Shown here: positions 26,495 to 35,898 of the stretch, in pieces
Numbering within the stretch: the stretch's first letter is position 1
Layout: every line of letters starts with the position of its first letter
Assembly: GCF_002234615.1 (NCBI RefSeq)
Contig: NZ_NMQW01000003.1
Span: 1-64,000, forward strand
DNA length: 64,000 bases
Source of the DNA: Paenibacillus rigui
GTDB taxonomy: Bacteria > Bacillota > Bacilli > Paenibacillales > NBRC-103111
Direction: 5' to 3'
Notes under the pieces: model-generated
Database searches by the model: none
What the model was told of the DNA's origin: nothing
The model's input: only the letters and a program-made list of their open reading frames with translations
Program-made: the position numbers and the translations under genes

Positions 26495-27562
26495 ATGTCC
26501 AAATACATAACTTATTTCGGCTCTTATGCGGACAAGCAAAGTCCGAGCCTATACGCTTACGAATTCGACGAGGCGACAGGGCGGTTAACCTTTATCGAAT
26601 CTTTATCCGGCTTGAAGGATCCGACCTTCATTGCGATCGACGAAGCCCGGCAGCTGCTCTATACTTACAGCCAAGCCGTGGCGGGGGAAGCCAGCGGAAC
26701 CGGACTGACTTACAAGATCGATCCCGTCAGCGGAAAGCTGAGCGGCATCGGCGAGCAGCCGACCTCCGAGCCTGCAGCGACGCATATTAATCTGGATCAC
26801 GCGAAACGGCAGGCGTTGATGGTGAGCTATGGCGGAGGTACGGTTTCTTTGTTCCCGCTGCAGGAGGACGGAACGATCGGGCCTGTGGCCGACAAAGTAC
26901 ATCATCAAGGTAAAAGTGTCGTCCAAGGCCGTCAGGACAGTGCCCATCCGCATTCTATCTATACCGATCCTAGCGATCAATTCGTGATCGTTCCGGATTT
27001 GGGGCTGGATAAATTGATCGTGTACCGTTTGGACCGCGACAACGGGAAGCTTCAGCCGCATGATGAAGTGGCTGTCGCTCCAGGATCGGGGCCGCGGCAC
27101 TTTGCATTCCATCCGGCGCTTCCTTACGCTTATGTGATTCAGGAGCTGAGCTCGACGGTGACCGCCTTTACGTATGACAGGCAGAACGGCAAGCTGACGG
27201 AAATTCAAAGTATCACGACCCTGCCGGCCGACTTTGAAGGCACCAGCTCTACTGCGGAAGTGCAAATTTCTCCATGCGGCTCGTATCTTTACGGATCCAA
27301 TCGAGGCCACGACAGTATCGTTGTGTTTTCTATCGATAAGGATAGCGGCAAGTTGAGCCTGGTTCAGCATCAGTCTACCCTGGGGCAGCACCCGAGACAT
27401 TTCAGCTTGACGCCGAGCGGCAGCTACCTGCTTGCGGCGAATAAGGATTCGAATTCCGTTCATGTGTTCCGTGTAGATAAAGAAAGCGGCAAGCTGCACA
27501 CAACGGGAGAGCACATTTCAATCGCTCAACCGACGTGCGTACGTTTTTTCAAGCAAGGTTAA
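26495..27562 (+). CDS. Lactonase family (6-phosphogluconolactonase-like) beta-propeller
   Basis: Predicted cytoplasmic seven-bladed beta-propeller of 355 residues, matching the Pgl/YkgB-type lactonase family that hydrolyses 6-phosphogluconolactone or related sugar lactones. Repeated blade signatures of the form D-x-x-S/N-G-K-L are visible through the protein. HINLDHAKRQALMVSYGGGTV (about residues 91-111) and the HPHSIYTDPSDQFVIVPDLG block are family landmarks. Of several in-frame ATGs (26474, 26486, 26495), the one at 26495 has GGGAG nine bases upstream. Terminators on both sides make it monocistronic. Confidence 0.85.
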   Translation: MSKYITYFGSYADKQSPSLYAYEFDEATGRLTFIESLSGLKDPTFIAIDEARQLLYTYSQAVAGEASGTGLTYKIDPVSGKLSGIGEQPTSEPAATHINLDHAKRQALMVSYGGGTVSLFPLQEDGTIGPVADKVHHQGKSVVQGRQDSAHPHSIYTDPSDQFVIVPDLGLDKLIVYRLDRDNGKLQPHDEVAVAPGSGPRHFAFHPALPYAYVIQELSSTVTAFTYDRQNGKLTEIQSITTLPADFEGTSSTAEVQISPCGSYLYGSNRGHDSIVVFSIDKDSGKLSLVQHQSTLGQHPRHFSLTPSGSYLLAANKDSNSVHVFRVDKESGKLHTTGEHISIAQPTCVRFFKQG

Positions 27563-27601
27563 GCTTGTCTCCCGAAGTAAGGGATCCCACATCACATAGA
27601 G

Positions 27602-27644
27602 AAGAGAGGCCATACGCGTATGAATGCGAGTGGTCTCTTTTTTC
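27602..27644 (+). terminator. Rho-independent terminator after the lactonase gene
   Basis: AGAGAGGCCA (27603-27612) pairs, with a G-U pair, to TGGTCTCT (27631-27638), which runs into a T-tract. Confidence 0.7.
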
Positions 27645-27812
27645 GTATTAAAGCATTTATATTCCTTAAATTTCCAGAAACATCGATATGCTGAATTTGC
27701 TTACCTGTCCCGAAAGCGGACGGAAGTTAATAATAGATGATGGCGTGTGATAAAAAAGAAGCTACAATAAATTCCAGATCAATGAAAGATAGTATCCAAG
27801 GAGGCTGATTTT

Positions 27813-29408
27813 TTGCCGCGGACACGTAAACTTCAACTTCTTTACAAGGAGCTGCTAGTTCCTCTTTCTTTTGGCATCGTTGCAATGTCTCTTATTTTAT
27901 GGGAGCAGGGAAGTCAAGGAGAGGGGAATCGCTCGGTCCCCTGGAGTGAATGGATTTTATTGATTTACGGTCTGGTCGTTACGGTGATCGGACTTCTCAT
28001 TTTTCGACGCAAAATCAGATGGGGCAAAACAGACCTGCAGCGGTCCCCTGCCTTTTCAACGCTTAAAGCGGTACATACGGGTGATGAAAGCAGCCAACGG
28101 CTGCAAGAGCAGCTGAATTATTTGACCGATAGCCAAAAAAAACTGGAGGAGCAGCTGAAGACGCAGACGAACCGGTTGAAGCAATATATGATCCATCCGT
28201 TATTTCACGGCGGCTTCGAAACGGCAGAGATGATGAGTCAGCTTGGTGCGATGGGCTACAGCTTCGAACATCAGCAATGGTATGCTGTCGTTTCCGTTCA
28301 AATCGAACCGTTGGAGCAAACCCGCTTTGAGGAGAAGGATCGGGAGCTGCTTTATTTCTCCGTTCAAAATATGCTCGAAGAGCTGATTCCTGCAGCCAAC
28401 CGGCTGCCCTCGGTTCGATTGGAGCATACGATCGTGCTGCTTGTCATGAATGACAAGGGAACGAAGGAAACCTTGCGGGCGGCCTTGGAGGGCTGGATTG
28501 CCACGGTGCAAACAGCGGTTTACCATTATATTCAGCTCAAAACCTGCATCGGGGTTAGCGGTGTTTTTGGTCGGATCGAGGATTGTCCTGCCGCCTTTCA
28601 CGAAAGCGTCAAAGCTTTCAAATATCATAATTGGTCCGGGCAGGAGCAATCCGTTTTTTATTTTGAAGCGATGCAATCGGGGCAGGGGCTTCCTTTTCCA
28701 GAGGCGCATCCGTTAGAGCCGGAATGGCTGGAGGCCGTGAAATCGGGTGAAACGATGCGGGCTGACATGCTGATGAAGCAAATTATTCAAGATTTATTTC
28801 AAACTTCTCTGCATCCGCTTGGGATGGAGATGTCCATGGTCAGACTGCTGCTTCTCTTCCTGGACCATATGAGGCAGTGGGGGACGGTGTATGAGCCGGC
28901 TCCGTCCTTGAAAACATCGCTGCTCCAGGAGGTTCTGGAGTTGAGGAACGCCGCGGAGGCGGAGCGGTGGTTCAAGGAATCCTTGATGGAGCCTTGCATC
29001 CGGGCCATCGAAGGAACGATGAAATCGCATAAGAGGCATCTGCTGGATCAAATCGTTCACATCATTCACGAGGAGTATGATACCGAGCTGTCCCTGGAGT
29101 CGGTTGCCGGCCGGCTGCACTACAACCCGAATTATTTAAGCGGGCTATTCAATAAAGAAATGAATATTACGTTCAGTGAATATTTAGCCAAGTACCGCCA
29201 TGATATGGCCAGAAAATGGTTGATCGAGACAGAGCTTCCGGTCAAGGAAATCGCCTGCAGGCTGCAGTACAAAAATTCCCAAAACTTCATTCGTTCCTTT
29301 CGCAAGGGACAAGGAATGACGCCGGGTGAGTTCCGGTTGAAATACGGAAGAAATCCGCTCATTCAGGAAAGCGTGTATTTGCTTGAACGAAACAAGGAGC
29401 ATGTCTAA
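27813..29408 (+). CDS. Membrane-anchored AraC regulator lacking a sensor domain
   Basis: 531 residues, TTG start set by AAGGAGG (27799-27804). Two hydrophobic segments (about 13-30 and 46-66) are separated by only about 15-20 residues. A coiled coil follows (about 85-120), then a middle region and a C-terminal AraC helix-turn-helix (about 425-520) ending GMTPGEFR. The middle region is clearly homologous to that of the next gene (both contain a VQI-x3-L-x-x-TR-x4-DRELL-like stretch), which has a full extracellular domain. It therefore looks like a paralogue that lost, or never had, its sensor. It may sense through the membrane segments or a partner. Confidence 0.88.
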   Translation: MPRTRKLQLLYKELLVPLSFGIVAMSLILWEQGSQGEGNRSVPWSEWILLIYGLVVTVIGLLIFRRKIRWGKTDLQRSPAFSTLKAVHTGDESSQRLQEQLNYLTDSQKKLEEQLKTQTNRLKQYMIHPLFHGGFETAEMMSQLGAMGYSFEHQQWYAVVSVQIEPLEQTRFEEKDRELLYFSVQNMLEELIPAANRLPSVRLEHTIVLLVMNDKGTKETLRAALEGWIATVQTAVYHYIQLKTCIGVSGVFGRIEDCPAAFHESVKAFKYHNWSGQEQSVFYFEAMQSGQGLPFPEAHPLEPEWLEAVKSGETMRADMLMKQIIQDLFQTSLHPLGMEMSMVRLLLLFLDHMRQWGTVYEPAPSLKTSLLQEVLELRNAAEAERWFKESLMEPCIRAIEGTMKSHKRHLLDQIVHIIHEEYDTELSLESVAGRLHYNPNYLSGLFNKEMNITFSEYLAKYRHDMARKWLIETELPVKEIACRLQYKNSQNFIRSFRKGQGMTPGEFRLKYGRNPLIQESVYLLERNKEHV

Positions 29409-29449
29409 ACAACAATTCAAATTAACCCCAATTGATTGACTTCAAATCG

Positions 29450-29485
29450 AAGGCGTTTCCGCTGCACAAACGGAATCGTCTTTTT
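29450..29485 (+). terminator. Rho-independent terminator
   Basis: AAGGCG-T-TTCCG (29450-29461) pairs with CGGAA-T-CGTCTT (29471-29482), with one internal mismatch, followed by Ts. Confidence 0.65.
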
Positions 29486-29704
29486 GGCGTGAGCCCTCGG
29501 TTTTCATGGCATTACGGACAACGAAGTTAAATTTGGACTATGGCTTGTAATCGGAACTTATTTCAAGATAGAGAAAGAAGCTGGTTTCATGATTACAATG
29601 AAGGGATGAATGGAATGACGAACCGGTGGAATAAGCAGATTTTAACCTATGAGGACTCTATTCAAATCAAATGTGACTGGGTGAAATTTACATGACAGGC
29701 CCGT

Positions 29705-29733
29705 TTGCAGTAAAATAAGGCATGCTGTATAAT
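29705..29733 (+). promoter_or_regulatory. Sigma-A promoter for the Cache-AraC regulator gene
   Basis: TTGCAG (29705-29710), a 17-base spacer and a perfect TATAAT (29728-29733). Transcription should start near 29740, giving a leader of about 160 bases. Confidence 0.65.
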
Positions 29734-29901
29734 GAACCGGAGTTATTCGGCATGTTTGGAAAGTAAGCCTTGCTTATGAATCGGCATATGCCGGACCCAT
29801 GGACAGGCCATCTGTGCCATGCTTGGTCTGTATAGAGATGAAGTGGATGAAACGGGATTAAAGCTTGCTTCATCTAAGTGATGTTAGGGGAGGGAATCGC
29901 C

Positions 29902-32244
29902 ATGCCGAAATATTTGTTGCGTCTACTGGGTTTGAATTTTATTCTTGCGGCGATTCCTGTTATATCGATCGGGCTTATTTCGTATTATATCGCCTCGGGA
30001 GATATTGAGAACAAGGTCAAGGAAGGCAATATGCAGGTCCTGCTCCAAACGCAGATGCGGGTAGAGCAGTCGCTCAAAACATTGGAGCTAACATCGCTCC
30101 AGTATGTGAATTCGCCGTTGGTGCTTTCTTCATTAACTGAGAACTTGTCTGCCGACGATTTCCTCAAGCTGAGAGATTTGTCTCGCGGACTTTATAACTT
30201 GCAAACGTTTACTCCCATCCGGGAAGCCTATTTGGTCAACTTAAATATGGATTGGATGATGAGTTTTTCCATTTTCAGTAAAATAAGCACCTCTCCAGAC
30301 AAGGATTTGTTCATGTCCTATGCTAAGCATCCGAACAGCTTGTTCTGGTTAACCAAAAATCCGAGAACCACCAGCGCTATTGCAGGTACGGATCCAGGAA
30401 ACCCGGCGGCGGGGGACGGTGATTCGACTGTCGAGGATACCAGCAGTCCCAAATCGATTCGGATGGTGTATAAAATCCCGGTCGTTTCCGCAACCAACCA
30501 GCCCAAAGGGCTCCTGATTGTAGAAATTTTGAACAGCCAGATCAAGACGCTGCTTTCATCGAATACGAATCTAGGCGATGTGTATGTGCTTGACCGTGAC
30601 GGTCAAAACTTTTTATATGAAGGCGGCGATGCCGATCCGAACCAGCAAATGTATACGATGGTGACGGAGAGAGTACAGCAGAGCCATGAGGAAACCGGTT
30701 TTTTCAATGCCGAAATCAACAATAAGGAGATGGGGATATCGTACCGGCTTTCTCCTTATAACGGATGGACTTACGTATCTGCTGTTTCGATTGAGGATAT
30801 TACGAAGCAATCGAAGAAAATCGCTTGGGTTACCTTTTATGCCTGTACGATCATTTTTGTATTAGTCGCGCTGTTTGCGTTTTACGGAAGCCGCCGCATG
30901 TATTCCCCGATTAAACGGCTGTTTGAATTTACGAAGGATATTGAAGTGGAGGACCAGCACCATAAGGATGAGCTTGTTTCCATCGAACAACGGTTCCGCA
31001 CCTTGTTCAGCACAGAGAAGAAGCTGCAGCAGCAGGTACAGGGACAATTCAGCCAATTGACCGAATTTTTTGTATTAAAGCTGTTTACCGGTCAAATCTC
31101 GGATAAGGATTTCGCTTACCGCGCTCAAATGTACGGCTTTCCTACCGAGTGGAGGCGTCTTGGTGTTCTTGCGGTGCAGATTGATACGCTGCAGGAAACC
31201 AGATATCAGGAGCATGACAAAGAGCTTTTGCTCTTTGCGATCAATAACATCGTAGGAGAGCTTGTGCCTCAGCAGGAACGGTTCAGTCCGGTCTTGCTCG
31301 ACCAGTCTCAAGTGACGCTGCTCGTTTGCCAAACCGATGATGAGGCGGAGCTGAAGGCTCATTTCTTCCAGACCGCCGAGCTTATTAAGCAGAAGGTTCG
31401 CGAATTTTTGCAGCTGAGAGTCAGTGTCGGCATCAGCCGTCCGTTCGAGAAAGCCTCGGAATCAGTACATGGCTATGCGGAATGTCTGGAGGCTTTGAAA
31501 TGCAGAATGAGTCTTGGCAATGACATCATCGTTCATTATGAGGATATTGATGCAGGCAAAAAAGACCTCGAGGTCACAGTGTATACCCAACTGAAGCTGC
31601 TGGAGGACCAATTGATCAACGCGCTGAAGCTTGGGGATATGGAGAGAGTGGATCTGATTTTCGAAAAATACATTTCGGCTATTGTGGAAAAGGATATTCA
31701 TTTCAATGAGTATCCGGTCCTGATGATGCAGCTGATCTCCAAGGCGTTCCAGCTTGTGCAGGAGCAAGGCGGCGCCGTCAAAAAAGTGCTCGGTGACAAG
31801 GCGACGATCGATTATTTCTTGAAGCTGAACACGCTGGAGGATATTATTAAATGGTTTAAATCGACATTATTCGACCCGATTATCGGATTTTTGAACCATC
31901 AGGCGGAATCGCAGTATGTGAACATCGCCAACCAGATGGTAAAGCTGGTTCACGAGAGGTATGATCAGGATATTTCGCTTGAAGCCTGCGCCTCCACCTT
32001 GAATTTCCATCCGGTATACTTAAGCCGCGTATTCAAAAAAGAAATCGGCATTAATTTCAGCGAGTATTTGGCGGATTACCGGATGAACATGGCCAAAACG
32101 TGGCTCGAGAACACCAATCTGAAGGTTTCCGAAATTGCAGAGAAATTAAACTACACCAATACGACGGCGTTCATACGAACATTCCGGAAAATTGTCGGCA
32201 TGACGCCGGGTCAATACCGGGATCAGCATAACAAAGAAGGATAA
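29902..32244 (+). CDS. Membrane-bound AraC regulator with extracellular sensor
   Basis: One-component transmembrane regulator of about 780 residues. TM1 is at about 7-30, a large extracellular Cache-like sensor at 31-300, TM2 at 306-330, then a HAMP-like linker, a middle region shared with the preceding paralogue, and a C-terminal AraC helix-turn-helix (about 680-775, ending GMTPGQYR). GGGGAGGGAA (29887-29896) fits the ATG at 29902; a GTG at 29878 is upstream of that site. It directly precedes a permease pair and enzymes and should activate them on sensing the sugar outside the cell. Confidence 0.92.
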   Translation: MPKYLLRLLGLNFILAAIPVISIGLISYYIASGDIENKVKEGNMQVLLQTQMRVEQSLKTLELTSLQYVNSPLVLSSLTENLSADDFLKLRDLSRGLYNLQTFTPIREAYLVNLNMDWMMSFSIFSKISTSPDKDLFMSYAKHPNSLFWLTKNPRTTSAIAGTDPGNPAAGDGDSTVEDTSSPKSIRMVYKIPVVSATNQPKGLLIVEILNSQIKTLLSSNTNLGDVYVLDRDGQNFLYEGGDADPNQQMYTMVTERVQQSHEETGFFNAEINNKEMGISYRLSPYNGWTYVSAVSIEDITKQSKKIAWVTFYACTIIFVLVALFAFYGSRRMYSPIKRLFEFTKDIEVEDQHHKDELVSIEQRFRTLFSTEKKLQQQVQGQFSQLTEFFVLKLFTGQISDKDFAYRAQMYGFPTEWRRLGVLAVQIDTLQETRYQEHDKELLLFAINNIVGELVPQQERFSPVLLDQSQVTLLVCQTDDEAELKAHFFQTAELIKQKVREFLQLRVSVGISRPFEKASESVHGYAECLEALKCRMSLGNDIIVHYEDIDAGKKDLEVTVYTQLKLLEDQLINALKLGDMERVDLIFEKYISAIVEKDIHFNEYPVLMMQLISKAFQLVQEQGGAVKKVLGDKATIDYFLKLNTLEDIIKWFKSTLFDPIIGFLNHQAESQYVNIANQMVKLVHERYDQDISLEACASTLNFHPVYLSRVFKKEIGINFSEYLADYRMNMAKTWLENTNLKVSEIAEKLNYTNTTAFIRTFRKIVGMTPGQYRDQHNKEG

Positions 32245-32255
32245 CTTTTAGATGA

Positions 32256-32297
32256 AGATCTGAATGAGGAGATAATGCTCATTTCAGGTCTTTTTTG
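32256..32297 (+). terminator. Rho-independent terminator after the regulator
   Basis: GATCTGAATGAG (32257-32268) pairs with CTCATTTCAGGTC (32278-32290), followed by six Ts. Confidence 0.75.
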
Positions 32298-32488
32298 TTT
32301 TGTCATCCATAAGTTAAATCGAGAGTATTATGAGGTTAAAATTCGTCTATTCAAGGCCGGAATCTCAGTGTTTATGCAGGCTCAGCCATTAGGTATAACA
32401 AGTTGAATACAAGCGATAGCATGTTCTCAACAGCCGGGAGATAATGAGGACAACAAAACGAATCACGATTAGGTTAGGAGGACAGCTG

Positions 32489-33457
32489 ATGAGTACGCAC
32501 AATGCTGAAGTAAGTACAAACAACATTAACAAAAAGAGTAAAGTCCTTCAGAGAAGCGCGCTTGCAAAGGATCTCATTCGAGACAAATGGATGTATTTAA
32601 TGTTATTGCCGGGGATCGTGTATTTCATTATTTTCAAGTATGTTCCGATGTACGGGATCCTGATGGCTTTCCAGGACTACAAGCCGTTCTTAGGTATTAT
32701 GAACAGTCCTTGGGTAGGCATCAAGCACTTTGAGAGGTTTTTCAGCGAGCCGCAGTTTTGGGATTTGTTCCGGAATACGGTGCTGTTAGCGGTCTACAAT
32801 CTGGTCTTCTTCTTCCCGCTGCCGATTGTTCTGGCTTTGATGCTGAACGAGGTTCGGAATGACAAGTTTAAAGGCTTTGTCCAAACGCTGGTGTACATTC
32901 CCCACTTCGTTTCGTGGGTTGTCGTTGTAGGTATTTTCTACATCCTGTTAACGACAGAAGGCGGGATTCTTAACGAATTGCTGTATACGATTACAGGTAC
33001 CAAAATCGCATTCCTGCTGGAGCCTGAGTGGTTCCGTACAATGATTGTGTCTCAATCGATATGGAAAGAGGTAGGCTGGGGGACGATTATTTTCCTGGCG
33101 GCATTGTCCGGCGTCGATCTGCAATTGTATGAAGCGGCCCGGATGGACGGTGCAGGCCGTTGGAGACAGCTGTGGCATATTACGCTACCTGCGATCCGCG
33201 GCACCATTGTTATTCTGTTAATCCTGCGCTTGGGTAACTTCCTGGACTCCGGCTTCGAGCACATCTTCCTGATGCTGACGCCTACGAACCGCGAGGTCGG
33301 TGAAGTCTTCGATACGTACGTATACGTTAAAGGTTTGACGCAATCGCAATTCAGCTATAGTGCGGCAGTAGGCTTGTTCAAATCCGCAGTAGGTCTCATC
33401 CTGGTGCTTGGATCGAACTGGCTGGCCAAACGTTTCGGTCAAGAAGGCGTTTACTAG
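32489..33457 (+). CDS. ABC sugar permease, LplB-like
   Basis: First membrane subunit of a CUT1 importer, 322 residues. It has an N-terminal cytoplasmic extension (about 1-35), six hydrophobic segments and a coupling loop near residue 213 (EAARMDGAGRWRQLWHITLP). TAGGAGGA (32475-32482) sets the ATG at 32489; the frame is open from 32444. No solute-binding protein gene accompanies this pair in the window. The gap to the next permease contains three hairpin repeats. Confidence 0.92.
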   Translation: MSTHNAEVSTNNINKKSKVLQRSALAKDLIRDKWMYLMLLPGIVYFIIFKYVPMYGILMAFQDYKPFLGIMNSPWVGIKHFERFFSEPQFWDLFRNTVLLAVYNLVFFFPLPIVLALMLNEVRNDKFKGFVQTLVYIPHFVSWVVVVGIFYILLTTEGGILNELLYTITGTKIAFLLEPEWFRTMIVSQSIWKEVGWGTIIFLAALSGVDLQLYEAARMDGAGRWRQLWHITLPAIRGTIVILLILRLGNFLDSGFEHIFLMLTPTNREVGEVFDTYVYVKGLTQSQFSYSAAVGLFKSAVGLILVLGSNWLAKRFGQEGVY

Positions 33458-33466
33458 GATCGAAGT

Positions 33467-33577
33467 TTACGAAGTCAGTTTTCTTACGAAAACTTAGCTT
33501 ATGCTTACGAAGTCAGTTTTTGCTGACGCAAAAACTCAGCACATCCTTACGAAGTCAGTTTTCTTACGAAAACTTTT
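33467..33577 (+). repeat. Three tandem hairpin repeats between the two permease genes
   Basis: The unit begins TTACGAAGTCAGTTTT and occurs at 33467, 33505 and 33547. Each copy folds into a hairpin with a four-base loop: AGTTTTC/GAAAACT around TTAC (33477-33494 and 33557-33574), and AGTTTTTGC/GCAAAAACT around TGAC (33515-33536). The middle copy differs in sequence but keeps full pairing. The last hairpin ends four bases before the ribosome site of the next gene. A role in mRNA processing or stability, or in tuning translation, is inferred. Confidence 0.8.
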
Positions 33578-33591
33578 AGGAGGTAACCACA

Positions 33592-34464
33592 ATGAATCAT
33601 GATAATACATTAGGCAATAAAATATTCGACGGCGTGAACTACGTGCTGTTGGCCATCATCGGTATTGCGACGGTTCTTCCGTTCATCTATATTTTGGCGG
33701 TTTCCTTTACGAGCCCGCACGAGGTAGCCAAAGGCGGCTTCATCCTGTTCCCTAAGGAATGGTCGCTGTCCGCTTACAAATACATTTTCTCCACCGACAC
33801 ATTGATTAAAAGCTTGGGTGTATCGATCTACATCACAACCATCGGTACCGCCATCAATTTGTTGTTCACGTCCTTAATGGCTTACCCGTTGGCACGCCAA
33901 ACTCTTCGGGGTCGCCAGACGATCCTGCTCGCTGTTTTGTTCACGATGCTGTTCAGCGGCGGTCTGATTCCGACGTATTTCGTTGTCAAAGCGATGGGGC
34001 TCACAAACTCCCTATGGTCGTTGATGATTCCAAACGCGATCAGCGCATTTAACCTGATCGTCTTGAAAAACTTTTTCCAGCAAATTCCGGATGGCCTCGA
34101 AGATTCCGCACGAATCGACGGCTGTAATGATGTAGGGGTGCTGTTCCGTATCGTTCTTCCGTTGTCTATGCCGGCTTTGGCGACCTTCGGCTTGTTCTAC
34201 GCGGTTGGTCACTGGAACCAGTTCTTCAATGCGATCATGTACATCAATGACAATCACAAATGGCCTGTACAGGTACTGCTGCGCGAAATCGTTATTCTGG
34301 CGCAAAGCCGGATCGGGGACACAGGCTTCGAAGAAACCGAGATTCAGCCTTTGACCATTCGTATGGCGGTTATCGTATTTGCAACCGTACCGATTCTGAT
34401 TGTGTATCCGTTCCTGCAAAAGCATTTTGCCAAAGGCGTTATGCTTGGTTCGGTGAAGGGCTAA
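33592..34464 (+). CDS. ABC sugar permease, YtcP-like
   Basis: Second membrane subunit, 290 residues with six hydrophobic segments and a coupling loop near residue 169 (DSARIDGCNDVGVLFRIVLP). The tail PFLQKHFAKGVMLGSVKG is of the YtcP kind. TAGGAGG (33577-33583) eight bases upstream fits the ATG. A terminator-like stem follows the stop. Confidence 0.93.
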   Translation: MNHDNTLGNKIFDGVNYVLLAIIGIATVLPFIYILAVSFTSPHEVAKGGFILFPKEWSLSAYKYIFSTDTLIKSLGVSIYITTIGTAINLLFTSLMAYPLARQTLRGRQTILLAVLFTMLFSGGLIPTYFVVKAMGLTNSLWSLMIPNAISAFNLIVLKNFFQQIPDGLEDSARIDGCNDVGVLFRIVLPLSMPALATFGLFYAVGHWNQFFNAIMYINDNHKWPVQVLLREIVILAQSRIGDTGFEETEIQPLTIRMAVIVFATVPILIVYPFLQKHFAKGVMLGSVKG

Positions 34465-34490
34465 GCAATTAGCTGATCAGCGTAAATAGA

Positions 34491-34530
34491 GCGCAGCAAT
34501 CAAGGATACTTGGTTGTTGCGCATCTTTGT
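34491..34530 (+). terminator. Terminator-like hairpin after the permease pair
   Basis: A 14-pair stem (GCGCAGCAATCAAG at 34491-34504 with CTTGGTTGTTGCGC at 34509-34522, including G-U pairs) is followed by a weak T-rich stretch. Partial read-through to the enzyme genes is likely. Confidence 0.6.
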
Positions 34531-34578
34531 TCCAAATCATATTCGAACACCACAACATGAATAGGAGTGCTAGTAACC

Positions 34579-35874
34579 ATGAAGAAAAGATACGCAGTAT
34601 GTGGAGTAAGCAATCGGGCCATCGGAATGTTCATCGGGCCTATGTTGAATACATTCTCAGCTCATTGTGAGGTTGTGGGGCTGCTGGATATCGACCCGCG
34701 GCGCCATGAGGTATGCAAAACCAAATACCCGCAGCTGGCATCCGTTGCCGAATACGGCCCGGACGATTTCGATCGGATGGTTGCAGAAACGAAGCCGGAC
34801 GCCATTATTGTGACTGGCCGTGATGATACCCACGCGACTTATATTATTAAAGCGTTGGAAAAAGATTTGGATGTATTAACGGAAAAGCCGATGGCTACGA
34901 CAGGAGCGGACTGCCGCCGGATTATGGATGCCGAAGCGAAAAGCAAAGGCAAAGTGACGGTTACGTTTAACTACCGTTATGCTCCGATTCATACCAAAAT
35001 TAAAGAAATGGTGCTCGAAGGCAAGCTTGGCCGCATTACTTCCATCGACCTGAACTGGTATATCGATACTTATCATGGCTCCAGCTATTTCAAACGGTGG
35101 AACCGGGTCCGTGAAGTTTCGGGCGGTTTGTCCATTCATAAAAGCTCCCACCATTTTGACCTGGTGAACTGGTGGATCGGCCAGAAGCCGGTAGAAGCAT
35201 TTGCTTTCGGCGCGCTGAACTACTACGGTCCGGAAGGCGAATTGAACCCGAAGAAAGAAAGCGGACGCTTCTGCGGCACCTGTGAAGTGAAACAGGATTG
35301 CACGTATTACACCCGCTGGTCCACTCGCAGCAAGGATGTGCAGATTAAAGACGATCACCTGGGTACGGTCAAAGAGGAGCAGGGGAAGCAGGCTTATTCC
35401 ACTTACCGTCCGGATGCCTGTATTTATGATGAGGAAATCAACATCGAAGATACGTACTCCTGTACGGTCCGCTATGATCAAGGCGCATTGCTCAGCTACT
35501 CGGTAAATTTCTCGCTTCCATACGAGGGGTATCGTTTGGCGATCAACGGTACCAAAGGCAGACTGGAAACGATGGAGTATCATGCTCCTGCACGGACGCC
35601 ATTCCCGACAGACGTGCAAACGATCGATTACTTCCCGCTGTTCGGCTCGAAGGAAACGATCCACGTCGTTCACCGCGAGGGCGGCCATGGCGGCGGAGAC
35701 CCTGTTTTACTGGAAGACCTGTTCCTGGGTCCGGATCCGGCAAGACCTTATACGATCCTGTCCGGCAGTGAGGATGGCGCTTATTCCATCGGCACGGGCG
35801 AGGCTGTATGGCGTTCAGTGAAGGAGAAGCGCGCGGTTCGCATCGACGAGGTGCTCTCGGGGAATTTGAAGTAA
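34579..35874 (+). CDS. Gfo/Idh/MocA family oxidoreductase
   Basis: NAD(P)-dependent sugar dehydrogenase-like enzyme, 431 residues. The N-terminal Rossmann domain starts RYAVCGVSNRAIG, and the family EKP motif (LTEKPMATT, Lys as catalytic base) is near residue 100. NYRYAP and a large C-terminal alpha/beta domain follow. A Cys pair, CGTCEVKQDC (about residues 233-242), with a further downstream Cys could bind a metal. The frame is open from a GTG at 34567, but that codon overlaps the TAGGAG ribosome site, so ATG 34579 is chosen. It probably oxidises the imported sugar or a derivative. Confidence 0.88.
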   Translation: MKKRYAVCGVSNRAIGMFIGPMLNTFSAHCEVVGLLDIDPRRHEVCKTKYPQLASVAEYGPDDFDRMVAETKPDAIIVTGRDDTHATYIIKALEKDLDVLTEKPMATTGADCRRIMDAEAKSKGKVTVTFNYRYAPIHTKIKEMVLEGKLGRITSIDLNWYIDTYHGSSYFKRWNRVREVSGGLSIHKSSHHFDLVNWWIGQKPVEAFAFGALNYYGPEGELNPKKESGRFCGTCEVKQDCTYYTRWSTRSKDVQIKDDHLGTVKEEQGKQAYSTYRPDACIYDEEINIEDTYSCTVRYDQGALLSYSVNFSLPYEGYRLAINGTKGRLETMEYHAPARTPFPTDVQTIDYFPLFGSKETIHVVHREGGHGGGDPVLLEDLFLGPDPARPYTILSGSEDGAYSIGTGEAVWRSVKEKRAVRIDEVLSGNLK

Positions 35875-35898
35875 TCATGTGTTATGGGAGGCGGCAAA

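Larger units (their letters stand above)
29409..29901. other. Intergenic region between the two AraC paralogues
   Basis: No gene fits. It holds a terminator for the upstream regulator (29450-29485), a well-formed sigma-A promoter (29705-29733) and a leader of about 160 bases before the next start. No further repeat or RNA element was recognised. Confidence 0.6.
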
